A DNA stretch of 64,000 nucleotides from Adiantum capillus-veneris. Lineage: Eukaryota; Streptophyta; Polypodiopsida; Polypodiales; Pteridaceae. Under the pieces are notes generated by a model, which saw only the letters and a program-made list of their open reading frames with translations, was not told the DNA's origin and searched no databases. Both the position numbers and the translations under genes were made by a program. This document shows, piece by piece, positions 52,979-63,964 of the stretch. The stretch covers positions 104,256,355 through 104,320,354 of the forward strand of contig CM043943.1 in NCBI GenBank assembly GCA_014529385.2, in the 5' to 3' direction. Each line of letters begins with the position of its first letter. Position 1 is the first letter of the stretch.

Positions 52979-53450
52979 TGTTAGCAGTGAGAATACAAAA
53001 AGGGCAACCAAATGCCGCGGGTAGTTAGAATCAAGAAGCAGGATTCAAGAAGTACAACAAGTATTGCAAGTAAGGATAAAAGGAATTCAATACCCGAAGA
53101 ATGGGCACAAGTGTGTGAGTGCATGGTTGCCTTGAGCACCATTGTAATACATAACTGAGTGCTTAACCCTTGTATGGAAGGTCTACATCTTGTAACCACA
53201 CATTTTTTATAGTTATGAATGACCAAGTGTTATGTTGGTTTCTAGTTTTACATCTCAGTGAGGGCTTTGTCACTTGTGTGTCTAGTATCGGCATAGTCAT
53301 GGACAATGGCCAGAGTTGACTAACCCTATTTTTTAAAAGTCTTTAAGGGTGTTATATGTAATAGAAACAATGGATACAATGGCCTCATCCCAGTTGGAAC
53401 AAGGAAACTGTGTACTTTGATAAATAAAGAAGTGACATCTACTTCTGTAT
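52979..53450 (+). repeat. 3' LTR of G (right end approximate)
   Basis: Begins TGTTAGCAGTGAG after the polypurine tract, sharing TGTTAGCAG with the left-edge LTR at 1405. A polyadenylation-like taaataaag at about 53422 lies near the presumed end. The partner LTR is not seen. Confidence 0.5.
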
Positions 53451-54014
53451 CCCCCAAAACCAAGTGAAAAATGATCAAGCATTACCCTCTATGTTTCATG
53501 TCAAAATCAACCAACTCACCAAGAACAACTGAGATAGGCAAGATCTAAACATGCATCTCTTTTGGAGCCAAAGGGCTCATGGAGGGGGAGGCTCAAGAGA
53601 GAGATCCCCCTAGTGAGCAGAGTGTAGGACAATATTGGCCAACATCTACAAGAGAGGCTAGGGGAGACTAGTCGGCAACAATGGAGGATGGAAGTGGAGC
53701 CCCAAGGATATCATCAATCAAGGGGACCAATGGCAAACAGGGTTGCAAAGATGTTGACGGAGCATATGAGGTGGGTGGAGAAGAAGGCACATAGGCATTC
53801 GTAGGGAGGCCGAGGCCTCGTGGGGGAATATGGGAAGGAGGCAAGGGGTGGAGGCGAGGTTTATATCGAGGCAATCCTTGCAAGTTGGGTAGCCTCCTCA
53901 TAACAATGTTTCTCTTAACAAACCAAAGGATCAAAACGGTTCCATGTAGGAACCCACTACTAAGCTGGAGGACCATGATGAGGTCTAGGTTGAGGTATAG
54001 CCCTACCGATCCTG
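53451..54014. other. Unassigned sequence left of the solo LTR
   Basis: No recognised domain. An open minus-strand stretch (53668-53976) is Pro/Leu-rich (PRYKPRLHPLPPSHIPP) with no known match. With the solo LTR removed this sequence continues into 55635-56460. Confidence 0.35.
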
Positions 54015-55213
54015 TGTAACATTTAATGGCCTAATAACTTGTGTGTAGCGGAAATTAGCATGAACATAGTGGGCATTTCATTATAGATTCCTAATGAGAA
54101 TTACAAGAGTGCTTGGGTGGAGAGAGCAACAAAAAGCATAACACCTAGTTAGATAGCATCAACAATACTTTCAAAAGAGAGAGAAATTAAGCTATTGACA
54201 ACATTTGAGGACCGGATTTTCATGGAGCTGGTCCCCCCTCCAAAAGGCTTTGTATTATGGTTTCTCCCATCAAGAGAGACATTGTACAATACAATTCTTT
54301 GTGTTCCTTCAAGACTAGCTAGTGCAATGAAGATGAAAGCTTCATGCACTAAGGAAAACACTTAGCAAACACAACTTGAATTATCCCCGTTCTCAGACCC
54401 AAGACCTCACACACCTTCGAAGATGGTGAGAGCTAGCAGGGTATGAGAGTAGATTGAGAGGAAGAAGGAGTATCTTACGAGAAAGATGTACATCTCCTCA
54501 CATAATCACTCATATTAGCATAGCTTTAGCTTAGTAATTAGCTTGGTAGAGGAGATGAGCATGCATTGAAGCTTGGCTCTTGGTTGGATTTGCATCCACA
54601 AGCCAAGAGTGTGTCGATGTAGGCTTCTATCTCACAAGCTTGGAGTAGGTGATGAGCTCTCCATTAAAGCTTGGGAAGAGATAGTCTTCTCTTTCTTCAC
54701 ACATGAGATTGTGTGAGTGTGTGTGTGATAATGCCTTGCAAAAATCAGCCCCCTCTCTCTCTTGGGCGAGCCCTCTTGCTATTTTCTCTTGCAGGCTCCC
54801 TATTGGACCTCCCCAAGTCAAGCCAATGGCTATTAAGCAGCATAAGTGATAGCCTTCTGACATGTGTCCCCCTTTCCCCTTTTGTGAGAGCTTAATCAAT
54901 TAAACTTGATTGATTTAAATGAATTAAATCCCCATTGGACCTTTCCCCATTCTGACCAATAGGAATTAAGTAGCCCATTGGGCTGCTCAATTCCTATTGG
55001 ACCCCTTCACAGGCTGTCCAATAATCATCCAGGAGACTTAATTTTCATTGGTTCTTTTTATTAAGTGCTTTAAAATCAATTAAGCTAAATTTACTCTAGC
55101 CTAATTCTCATTGGTCCACTTCAAGGGTCATCCAATAGGAATTGGGTACACCTTGTGGGCATCTGGCCTAGGGAGCTGACATGTGTCCCTCATTCCCTTT
55201 GTGTAAAGGGAGC

Positions 55214-55251
<38 letters not shown>

Positions 55252-55629
55252 CCTTCTCTCTCATCCCCTACTTGCTAGGCTCGCCCCCTCCTATGTAGGG
55301 ATATTCAAAGACTTTTTTGGTCACACACAAAGCATCCAATTTTCCTAGGGTTGACCTTTGGACACAACCTTTGAATTTTGGAACCTTAGCATTTTGGAAG
55401 TCTTAATGGGATGAACCTTAGGGTCTTTTTAGCCCATTGTTTCACATGGCTCTTTTGCAGACGGCCCCCCCTTTGGATCCCTATTTTCCCTCCTTTGGAT
55501 CCCTACTGTGGCCGGTCTGCTAGCTTAACCAATATTCTAGCCTTTTCTCCCCTGGCACTTCCCCATATTAAATGATCAGTTTAACATGAGAAAATCATTT
55601 AGGAGAATTAGATATTGATTATTATGACA
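54015..55629 (-). mobile_element. Solo LTR of the A/D chromovirus family
   Basis: Full-length LTR (tgtaacatttaatggcc to attatgaca) bounded by perfect 5-bp TSDs tcctg at 54010-54014 and 55630-55634. Clearly homologous to the D LTRs but diverged. It has an expanded GT microsatellite near 55216-55250, small deletions around 54060 and 54770, and the ATTGG/CCAAT modules conserved. It formed by recombination between the LTRs of a former full element. Confidence 0.93.
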
Positions 55630-56460
55630 TCCTGTACCTCCCACCAGCCCTAGTCATCTTGAGTGGCCGAGGTCAATGACTACATATCCATTAAAGCAAG
55701 GGCCTCATGCTGACTCTATTGATGATACGATTGAGTCTCGAGTTGTCAAGCTTATTGCATTCTTCGATGAGGAGGAGTCTCCTCCATCTTCCCCGTCTAT
55801 CTACCAATGAAACATTGGCTGGTAGCCCCAAGTACTCAATTCTCTATCTAACTCATCCCATTGCCACCTTTAAAGCAGAATCTCCTTTGGGAGGGCACGT
55901 GGGTCATGAACCAAAATGAGAATTGAAGGTATATCAGTCGCTTTTCTTGCAGCTCATACGACTTCCTCAAAGTCTTTATTAGCATAGCGAGTGTGAGTGT
56001 CCTTCGATAGGGACTTCGTTGGAAAAAATCTTGAATTTTTTGCTCAAAAGTAGGTTAAACATATGCTTGCTAGGCTTGCCTATTTTGGCAACCCTAAATT
56101 CCCTAGCTAGGGTATATTGAGTAGCAAAGAGCTCATCTTTTTTAGTCTTTCTTTAAAATCCAAGAGCTCTTGACTAGAAGAATCTATTTCCCTATTCCGT
56201 GAGATCTTCAACAATGAACTTGATGTAGAGATACTACTGACTCAGAAGATTCGAGAGTTCCACCCACATTGGGAGGCAGAGGGTGGGGAGTTAAGCTCCA
56301 AAGAGAACCTTGGAGACTATCCAAAGAGACAAATAGAAGAGTTACAAAACTCCCATTGTCGTGCTCCAAGCAGCTCGATCGAAATTAAAGAGCCTTGAGT
56401 AGAAAAACATGAAAGGGCATCCACACGAGGAGGGGCTAATGCTCTGACAGTCAGAGGATA
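55630..56460. other. Unassigned sequence right of the solo LTR
   Basis: Short open stretches (LIAFFDEEESPPSSPS near 55750) but no family recognised. 55630-55634 is the TSD. Confidence 0.35.
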
Positions 56461-57100
56461 CTAATCCCTCCAATGAATGCTTTGGGCTTTAACCCGAATT
56501 GGAAACAATTGTTACTAGGAGATTCTGTAGCTAGTTTCTCTACTGTATGGAACAGAATTCGAGATGGATTTATTTGGGTCATTTGGAAGGAACGCAATGG
56601 TCAGATTTTTGACAGCACTTACCAGACCAAAAATCTGAAAAATTTGTTTACTCATTTTTCTATACAGGTCAACCAACTCAAGTTGGACCAATGCAGAATT
56701 TATAAAGCTAGCTTCAAGGTCCTCAACGACTGCCTAGACTACTACAATAGTTCGAACATCAATAAACAACAGGAAATCCTTTTGGACGGGTCGTATGCTC
56801 ATCTTCAAAGTATGATTGAAGAACGCAGAGCTAATGGAGAGACGATCAAAAGGCAGTATAACAATGGGGTGCGCCTCATAACACACATCCAGCAAAGTAC
56901 CCCATTCCCTCCAAGGAAATTCGGATGGAAGTTGATATGTAATTATTGGATTGGTATTATGAGTTTGTAATGGTCCTGTTGTGTCCATGGTCTTGTTTTG
57001 TAACTTCTGGTCGAAGGGTGTTTCCCTTTGCAACATTGTAATCAGCTTCTCTTTCTTAATATAAATCTCCGACGCACCTTTTTGGCCAGAAAAGAAAAAA
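56460..57100 (+). mobile_element. 5'-truncated L1-type LINE (3' end)
   Basis: The ORF at 56473-56970 (165 residues) resembles the extreme C-terminus of plant L1 ORF2 after the RT zinc-binding domain: ALGFNPNWKQLLL and IRDGFIWVIWKERNGQIFDS, followed by a helical tail. The 3' UTR then ends cttaatataaatctccgacg...ggccagaaaagaaaaaaa near 57100, the usual pattern for plant LINE ends. No RT or endonuclease remains, consistent with normal 5' truncation. I could not identify flanking target duplications. Confidence 0.6.
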
Positions 57101-57836
57101 ACTTATGACTTGATGTCCTCTGCTCTGCACGATGTGGAGACGTATACATTGTAACTTCAGCGGTCACTTCATCTTTTTCGCACTCATGACCCTTGGTACC
57201 TAAAACACTTGTTTCATCATAACCCTTGGTACCGAAAACACTTGTTTCAATCTTTGCTTTTGTTTTTTCCAAAGGACCATCTGTTGAAGTCATGAAGATG
57301 GTGGTAAATTGGTATGGCCTATTTCTTTGGATTCCGATTTCCAAGGATTCAATCATCCAAACTCTCAAGAAGGAGGGCCCATTTGTAGCCTAAACTTAAA
57401 GTTTGTCCCAAGCAAAGGAAGTAACTGACAGCATCATGTCAAGGCTGTGCTCAAATCCCAACCATAAAATATTTTTTTTCCTGCTGCCTTTACTACAAGA
57501 ATTTCTTTCACTAGGGCTAGGGAAAGTAAATATAAGGGGAATTTTGCAATTTCCGAATTTAATCGAAATTTGAGGTTGCTAGGCTCTAGGTAGCTTTTCG
57601 GGTGCGTAATGACAAATTCCTAGAAAAATGTGACACGTGGTCAGCTGGATGTCGCCGCCAGTCATCCGCACCTGGAGTTGCAGGTTTCTTTTACCAGCAC
57701 ATGCAGCAATGGCTGAATTCGGCTTTTTGCCGGCTCGTTAGAGTGCCGGTTGCGGGCGTGGGCGGTCTAGCAGCTGGCTGTCTCGTGTGATCCTCCTCTT
57801 AGCACCACCTTGCCAGGCTTCTCTGCATGTGGCATT

Positions 57837-57838
<2 letters not shown>
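57101..57838. other. Non-coding sequence with a 33-bp duplication
   Basis: acccttggtacc...aaaacacttgtttca occurs twice (57189 and 57222, period 33). A minus-strand open stretch reads ETSVFGTKGYDETSVLGTKG across it but overlaps the LINE end, so I do not call it a gene. Otherwise nothing recognised. Confidence 0.4.

Positions 57839-57873
<35 letters not shown>
57839..57873. repeat. (AG)n microsatellite
   Basis: About 17 uninterrupted AG units. Confidence 0.95.
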
Positions 57874-57875
<2 letters not shown>

Positions 57876-58138
57876 CTAGAGAGTGGAAATTACGGAGGGG
57901 CGGTGGCCCTCAAAACATCAAGTTTCTTTTTTTTAAATACATAAAAATCAATTTTCACAAACTCCCAATCTCCCTCCCTCGTGCATGCATTGAATTTCCG
58001 GAGGTGGATAGATTTACCAGCTGCCCACTTCCCTCGTAATCTCGTAAAAAAATAAGAAAATATCCATTAGAAATTTTTATAGTCTTTTATTCAATTTCTG
58101 ACGATGACCTTTTAATCTCCATTCTTTTTTTTTAACTT
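57874..58138. other. Spacer, nothing recognised
   Basis: AT-rich sequence between the AG microsatellite and the G-run, without a coding frame or a repeat I can name. Confidence 0.4.
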
Positions 58139-58171
58139 GGGGGGGGGGGGGGGCGGGGGGGGGGGGGGGGG
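58139..58171. repeat. Poly-G run
   Basis: 15 G, one C, then 17 G. Capable of forming a G-quadruplex. It may also be a sequencing or assembly artefact. Confidence 0.85.
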
Positions 58172-58476
58172 ATGGTCACACCCCGCCGTCAACTCCAAAA
58201 AGGAAGAGCAGAAATTCAACAAAGGTCTGTTGCCATGCACTTTTGGTCTTTCTCACCTTTCTGCTTTTAGGCAAGGCCTATAGGCTCCTCTCCTTTTCGT
58301 GTTCCTACTACCTCCTCATTTACTCGCCCCCTCCAGAGCTAACAAAGCTGCCTCTTCAAGGTACAATATTTCCCATCTCTCTCTTCGTTCTCCTTTTCCA
58401 AGTTTTCCACCTCCCTAGCGCCTCTAGATCTAGGTGGACAAAACCTTTAAGGATGGCTAACCCCAAACCCTCCCTT
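58172..58476. other. Spacer, nothing recognised
   Basis: Pyrimidine-rich, with an open frame of 80 codons (58243-58485) that shows no family. Confidence 0.35.
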
Positions 58477-59180
58477 GAATCATAAATGTGCCAAAATTGA
58501 CCGAGTTTCCTTATGTGTTCTCTAACCCCGCCTTGGAGAGAAATGGAGACTCGTTATAAGGTCACAATTTGAGGGGCTAGTAGCGGTAGAGTTGAATCGA
58601 TGATAACATTCCTGTCGTTTTACACAATGACAACAATGATGTCATAAATCAAGCTCTACAACATGATGTGAGAAAGGCACATAAAGCCTTTCATTGTATG
58701 GACGGCCTTTGGATTCAACATGGCACGTCCCGTAGGAGTTGAGAATTCATCACACAACCTAATCACTTTGCCAAAAACCCAAAATGGATCGCCAAACATA
58801 GGCAAGGCTTGCAATGATAGTGCCAAGCCTTGAATCATAATTGTGCCAAAATTGACAGACTTTCCTTTTGTGTTCTCTACCCCACCTTGGAGAGAAATGG
58901 AGACTCGCTATAATGCCGCTTTTTGAGGGGCCAGTAGCAAAACAATAGGAATGTTATCATCGATTCAACTCTACCACACAACGACAACAATGATGTCATA
59001 AATCAAGCTCTACAAGATGATGTGAGAAAGGCCTTCGAATTCAACATGGCATGTCCCATAAGAGTTGAGAATTCATTACACAAACTCATACCTCGCCAGA
59101 AACCCATGATGGGAGGCAAATGGAATGCCAAGCATAGATAGATTAGGCAAGGTTTGCAATGATATTGCCAAGGAAATGCA
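58477..59180. repeat. 355-bp tandem duplication with an internal inversion
   Basis: gaatcataaatgtgccaaaattgac at 58477 recurs at 58832. The copies share ggagagaaatggagactcg, caacaatgatgtcataaatc and gagttgagaattcat. Bases 58585-58623 of copy 1 appear as their reverse complement at 58937-58975 in copy 2, while flanks on both sides stay in the same orientation. Confidence 0.8.
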
Positions 59181-59729
59181 AGGCATGGAAGCCTTCTTAA
59201 AGTTTAGAAGGGCTTGAACCACCCTCTAATATATGCTATGTATTTGGTCCATGATTTCAAGCGAAGGTACTATTTTTGTTTGGAACACTTGCCACACATT
59301 GTGGCCAGCATGGCTTAACTGGCCTCATTCAAGGGATCATGAGACTGCAACATGAAATCGGTTATTTGGACATTTAGGTTGCCATGATGTTAGTTACACA
59401 TTACACATTACTCGTGATTCAGTTTGTGTTGAACTCTATTAGATTTATACACTTTATGATATGTAATGTGGGAGAGTCTCCCGTCTCAGTCATCGTACTC
59501 AGTTCAGTTGTAACTTTCGCTCCCTCTTTCGGATAATATAATCTTCTCTGCTTTGTTGGAAAAAAAAAAGTCTCTATTGGAAGAACGTGGCTGCATTTAT
59601 AGCCTTCAATTTTTGGCAAGCTCTCTCTCCCTCTCTCTCTCTCTAGGCTCTCCCACTCTCTCTCCTTGGACTTCATTGTAGCTGAGGATTCAGGCTAAGA
59701 GGATTGCAAACAATAATGCAATGGGCATA

Positions 59730-59732
<3 letters not shown>
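59181..59732. other. Spacer before the CT/CA tract, nothing recognised
   Basis: No coding frame of note. Short CT-rich patches at 59620-59670. Confidence 0.4.
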
Positions 59733-59823
<91 letters not shown>

Positions 59824-59830
59824 GCGCGCG
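59733..59830. repeat. Compound (CT)34(CA)n(CG)n microsatellite
   Basis: 68 bases of pure CT (59733-59800), then about 22 bases of CA, then a short CG/CA mix with degenerate cacac units to about 59880. Confidence 0.95.
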
Positions 59831-59910
59831 CACGCACACTCACTCACACGCATAGACACGCACAGACACACGCACAACGTGCAATGTGTTGAGGTTTGGG
59901 AGGGAGAATA

Positions 59911-60102
59911 TGTTGGGGTATAAAGCCCAATGTGGTCGCCCAGGTAAGTGGGCGGGCCGCCAGGTATGTACACATATTCTTTTGTAAAAACCTAATAAGA
60001 ACTCACTATGCTCTGCACATTACAGTAGAGCGAGTTCACCATATCGTCGTGCTCTTCTTCTCGCACTCTCTCTCGCGTCGCACTTCTGCTCGTACTCCTT
60101 CA
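59911..60102 (+). repeat. 5' LTR of copia H (192 bp)
   Basis: tgttggggta to tactccttca. A TATA-like gtataaagc lies only 8 bases from the start, and a CT-rich transcribed part (ttcttctcgcactctctctcg) sits near the end. Short even for a copia LTR. Confidence 0.85.
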
Positions 60103-60104
60103 AC

Positions 60105-60116
60105 TGGTATCAGAGC
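60105..60116 (+). other. Primer-binding site of copia H (initiator tRNA-Met)
   Basis: tggtatcagagc, an exact 12-base match, two bases after the LTR. Confidence 0.95.
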
Positions 60117-61148
60117 TCAGATCGAGGCTCGCGGGAGCACTGTAGGAGGCTAGAGTCACCAGCTCAAATTGGAGCGAAATTCGACAGGCAAAGACACGGC
60201 CCCAAATTCTACGGTCATCTCGGCCACCGTTCGGCTTCGACAAAGTTCTGCGCAGGCCATTTTTGACTACGTGGTCTCGGCGGGTGCAGATCCAACTCTG
60301 CAAATTTGGGGTTTCGGCCTACGACTGCAGGTGCTGAGGATGTCGACACTCCCAAAGTGTTGATTTGTGGCTGTCTACACATAGAAGGACGGCTCACAGT
60401 TCTTGGAGCCGAGTCACATACGACACGGGCGCATCTACACATAGACTGTAGGCGACATCCACTAGTTCATCAGGTAGCTTGTGTTTGCTGCTTGATATTC
60501 CAGATTTCATTCTGACATTGCAGGTACTTCCACATGGGATGTATTGTCAGAGATGATGTATGTCTGTTGAGGGTTTGCTGGCTGTGAGTCACGCAGCAAA
60601 CAACCGCCGCAGCGGTTACAACATACAGTGTTGTGTGTATGACTTTGTGGGAAGTCTATGTATTGTCAGATTTACTGCAGCCTTTGTTGAGGGTCGAGTG
60701 AGGTTTTATTGAGCTGGGGGATTCTCGAATGTTGAGATCCTTTCGGTGATACAGGTCTTGGAGCGATCCCTCGAGCACCCTTAGATAGGCAGCTAGGATG
60801 TATTGACTGTGAGTTAGATAGTTGGGATTGCATCTTTTCTTTACTGCCATTGAGGCATTGTCGCAGTCTATGCTTACAGGACAGTGACAGGATAGTGAGA
60901 GACAGTACAGGTGCAGGACAGGTTTACCCACAGCTTACAGTGTTAGAGAGATAGTGGTTTTTTGAGCTGTTTTTCGTCTGTTTTTGAGTACACCATAGCC
61001 ATTTTACAAAGGAGACTCTGCCGAAATTTCTGCAGAATCTGAAGCTTTCTTGGTTCATTTGACAGGTTGATATTGGTTCAGAGGTCAGTTTACAGGGGAA
61101 ACTCTGCCGAATTTTTCCCAAGAAAGTAAACTACTGTGAAGCGTAGCT
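60117..61148 (+). other. Long leader of copia H
   Basis: About 1 kb between primer site and gag ATG, several times longer than in copia B. Short GC-rich open frames (for example 60169-60363) look incidental. ggaaactctgccgaa- and ggagactctgccgaa-like sequence is repeated at about 61012 and 61096. Confidence 0.6.
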
Positions 61149-62053
61149 ATGGCTGGATCACAGGACACTGCTCTTTACAATATCAAGAAACTGGATGGAA
61201 CCAATTTTCCATTGTGGAAGAAGCAGATTTGACACGTGTTGGTGCAAAAGAAGCAGATAAAACCTATAAAGCTCAAGGGGATAAAACCAGAAGATATGGA
61301 CGAAGATGAATGGAGCAAAAAGGATGAATTGGCACTTTCTACCATTATGTTGACTTTGGCAGAAACCGTTTACTTCAATGTAGCAGACGAGATGTCTGCT
61401 TATCAAGCATGGTTAAAGTTGAGTGATCTTTATGAGAAGCAGAGTGCAGCTTCACAGGTTTACTGGCTTAAGAAGCTTGTTGACTTGAAGATGAAAGAAG
61501 GACACCTATGTCCAATCATCTAAATGAATTCAACACAATCTATAGTCAGTTGTCAGCTCAAGGTGTCAAGTTTGATGAACCTGTTAGAGCTATGTTCCTG
61601 TTGATCACATTGCCGAAAAGTTGGGACACTTTTCGCACAGCTTTGAGTAATTCTGCACCTCCATATGGTTTGAACATAGCAGGTGTAGAAGGAAGTCTGC
61701 TTACTAAAGAAACCAGTAGAAAGACAATCGACAAAGGCAAAGGAACAACCTTAGTTGTCAAGGGAAGGACCAAAGAAAAGTACAAAGGTGGAAAGAGGAA
61801 TCAGTCTCGTAGCAAGTCCCGCAGTGCTAAAGGCAAGAGTGACATAGAATGCTACCATTGTGGCAAGAAGGGTCACATGAAAAGAGACTGCAGAGAATGG
61901 AAAGCAGAAAAAGGCAAAGAGAAAGCTGAAGACCATGGTGAGAAGAACAAGTCCTCAGTGAAGATTCAAGAAATAAATGTGACAAACACTGTTGCAGAAG
62001 ATGACAGTCTAGTGTTAGGAGACATCTATTTTTTGAAGAATACAATGGACTGA
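61149..62053 (+). pseudogene. Copia H gag and zinc knuckle
   Basis: ATG at 61149 (MAGSQDTALYNIKKLDGTNF) is the normal copia gag start. A TGA at 61230-61232 interrupts after WKKQI. The UBN2-type core continues: MLTLAETVYFNVADEMSAYQAWLKLSDLYEK. A frameshift near 61508 moves to HLNEFNTIYSQLSAQGVKFDE and SWDTFRTALSNSA. The CCHC knuckle CYHCGKKGHMKRDC is at about 61852-61893, followed by a Lys/Glu-rich tail and a TGA at 62051. Confidence 0.85.
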
Positions 62054-62467
62054 GCTCTTCTTACAGCATCTAATGGAAATGCACTGAGTGACTGGATTAT
62101 AGACTCAGGGGCATCACTTCATGTGTCTCCAAACAAGGAGTGGTTTACCTCTTATGTGACCACTAAAGATCATGTTCGGCTAGGCAATGGGCAGACATGT
62201 GAGATCTTAGGTGTTGGAGATGTTCAATTGAAGTTTTAGAATGGCTCTTCTTTCATGCTGAAGAATGTGAGACATGTTCCCGCAATTACAAAGAGCTTGA
62301 TCAGCACAGGCTTACTTGATGATGCTGGCTACGTCACCACTTTTGGACAGAACATGTGGAAGATATCCAAGGGTTCTATGACAGTAGCACATGGAGTAAA
62401 GTCTAGAGGACTTTACATGATTTATGTATCAAATGTCTCTAAAAATGTAATCAATGTAACCGAGTAG
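62054..62467 (+). pseudogene. Copia H protease
   Basis: Same frame as the end of gag. WIIDSGASLHVSPNKEWF holds the D-S-G active site (about 62099). HVRLGNGQTCEILGVGDV follows, a TAG at 62237-62239, then LKNVRHVPAITKSLISTGLL. TAG at 62465-62467. All domains from 61508 to about 62755 are in one frame with three stops, so damage is mainly point mutations. Confidence 0.85.
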
Positions 62468-63130
62468 CCGAACATTTCTTTGTGGCATAGCCGGTTAGGA
62501 CATATGTCCAAGAAGGGAATGGAAATCTTGTCTCGTTCTGGTTATTTGCGTGGCTTTTCATTTAATGATTTTGAATTCTGTGAACATTGTCTGTATGGTA
62601 AGCAAACACAGCAGCCACATAAGCATAGAAGCAGTAGAAGAGATACACAGTTGGCACTTGTTCATAGTGATTTGTGTGGACCTATGCCTAACCTATCTCT
62701 AGGGGGAGCTTCTTACTTTATGACATTTATAGATGATTACTCGAGGAAAGTATGGTTTACTTTCTCAAGCACAAGGATGAAGCGTTTAGTGTTTTCAAAA
62801 CGTTTGTGACACTTGTGGAGAATCAGAGTGGCAAGAAGCTTAAATGCTTATGCACTGACAATGGTGGAGAGTATGTTTCAAAGGCCTTTCAGGACTTTTG
62901 TGAGTCAAAAGGTATAAAACGTGAACATATAACTCCTTACAATCCTCCTCAAAATGGTGTTGCTGAGAGGATGAATAGGACCATACAAGAGAAGGTCAGA
63001 AGTATGTTGTCTAATGCACAGCTGCCAAATGGGTTTTGGGCTGAAGCTGTATCAACAACTATTCATCTTATAAATAGATCCTAACAAGGTTTTGCAGAAG
63101 GATTTAGTGGCAGAGATGGTATGGTCAGGC
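62468..63130 (+). pseudogene. Copia H integrase
   Basis: GAG-pre-integrase and zinc finger LWHSRLGHMSKKGMEILS with CEHCLYGK (62480-62610). Core: LVHSDLCGPM (first Asp, about 62666), TDNGGEYVSKAF (second Asp, about 62857) and NGVAERMNRTI (Glu, about 62968). A frameshift near 62755 falls between the first and second Asp; a TAA near 63082 and another frameshift follow. All three catalytic residues are kept, in contrast to copia B. Confidence 0.87.
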
Positions 63131-63964
63131 AAGGTGCCCTCATACAAGCATCTCAGAGTCTTTGGCTATGAGGCATATACTCACGTTGCAAAGGAATTTA
63201 GGAACAAACTTGAGCCAAAGAGTAGAAAGTGCATCTTTCTAGGATATGGTAATTCTGGTGAGATGGGGTACAGACTTTGGGATCCCGAATCCAAAAAGGT
63301 TATCCGCAGCAATGATGTTCACTTTAATGAAGCCAAATATCATTCTAAACCAGAGAGGGTTGAGGAGATTAGAAGAGTTGTCTTCCAAGAAGATGGACCT
63401 GCACGTGCAAGACAAAATGTAAGGGCTCAAGAGGAGCAAGGACAGGATAGAGTGGAACCACAGGTTGTGGTTGAGCCTGAGCCACCTATTGTGCGTAGAT
63501 CTGGACGTGTCACGCAACCTCCTGATAGGTTTGTTCCATCTATGAACTATGTCATGTTGACTGATTGCAATGAGCCTTCATGTTACAAGGAAGCAGTGCA
63601 AATGAAGGACTCCGGGAATTGGCAATTGGCCATGCAGTCAGAGATGACAGCTCTGCATAAAAACAAGACATGGAAGCTAGTTAAATTACCACAGGGCAAA
63701 AAGGCTCTACCTTGTAAATGGGTTTACAGGTATAAGATCACCGCTCATGATAGTCAACCAAAGTACAAAGCAAGGCTTGTTGCCAAGGACTTTAAGCAAG
63801 AACAAGTCATTGACTTTGATGAAGTCTTCTCTCCGGTGGTCAAGATGACTACATTGAGATGCTTTCTTGCATTGGTTGCCATATTAGATTTGGTGTTGCA
63901 CCAAATGGATATCAAGACAGCGTTCTTGCATGGTGATTTAGATGTGGAAATTTACATGCAGTAG
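63092..63964 (+). pseudogene. Copia H integrase C-terminus and start of RT
   Basis: 290 open codons: GKVPSYKHLRVFGYEAYTHV, KSRKCIFLGYG, VIRSNDVHFNE, linker RRSGRVTQPPDRFVPS, then RT with NWQLAMQSEMTALHKNKTW, PCKWVYRYKI, KARLVAKDFKQEQ and LVLHQMDIKTAFLHGDL. TAG at 63962-63964 and TAA two codons later, then VEKGKEDW in the same frame to the window end. The YVDD box would lie beyond 64000. Confidence 0.88.

Noticed and set aside
57042-57368. Minus-strand 108-codon gene with the repeated TSVxGTKG motif
   Set aside because: It overlaps the LINE 3' terminus, the repeat is a 33-bp DNA duplication, and no start context or relative is seen.
60169-60515. Overlapping small ORFs on both strands in the H leader
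   Set aside because: GC-rich leader gives long frames by chance on both strands; no conserved motif.
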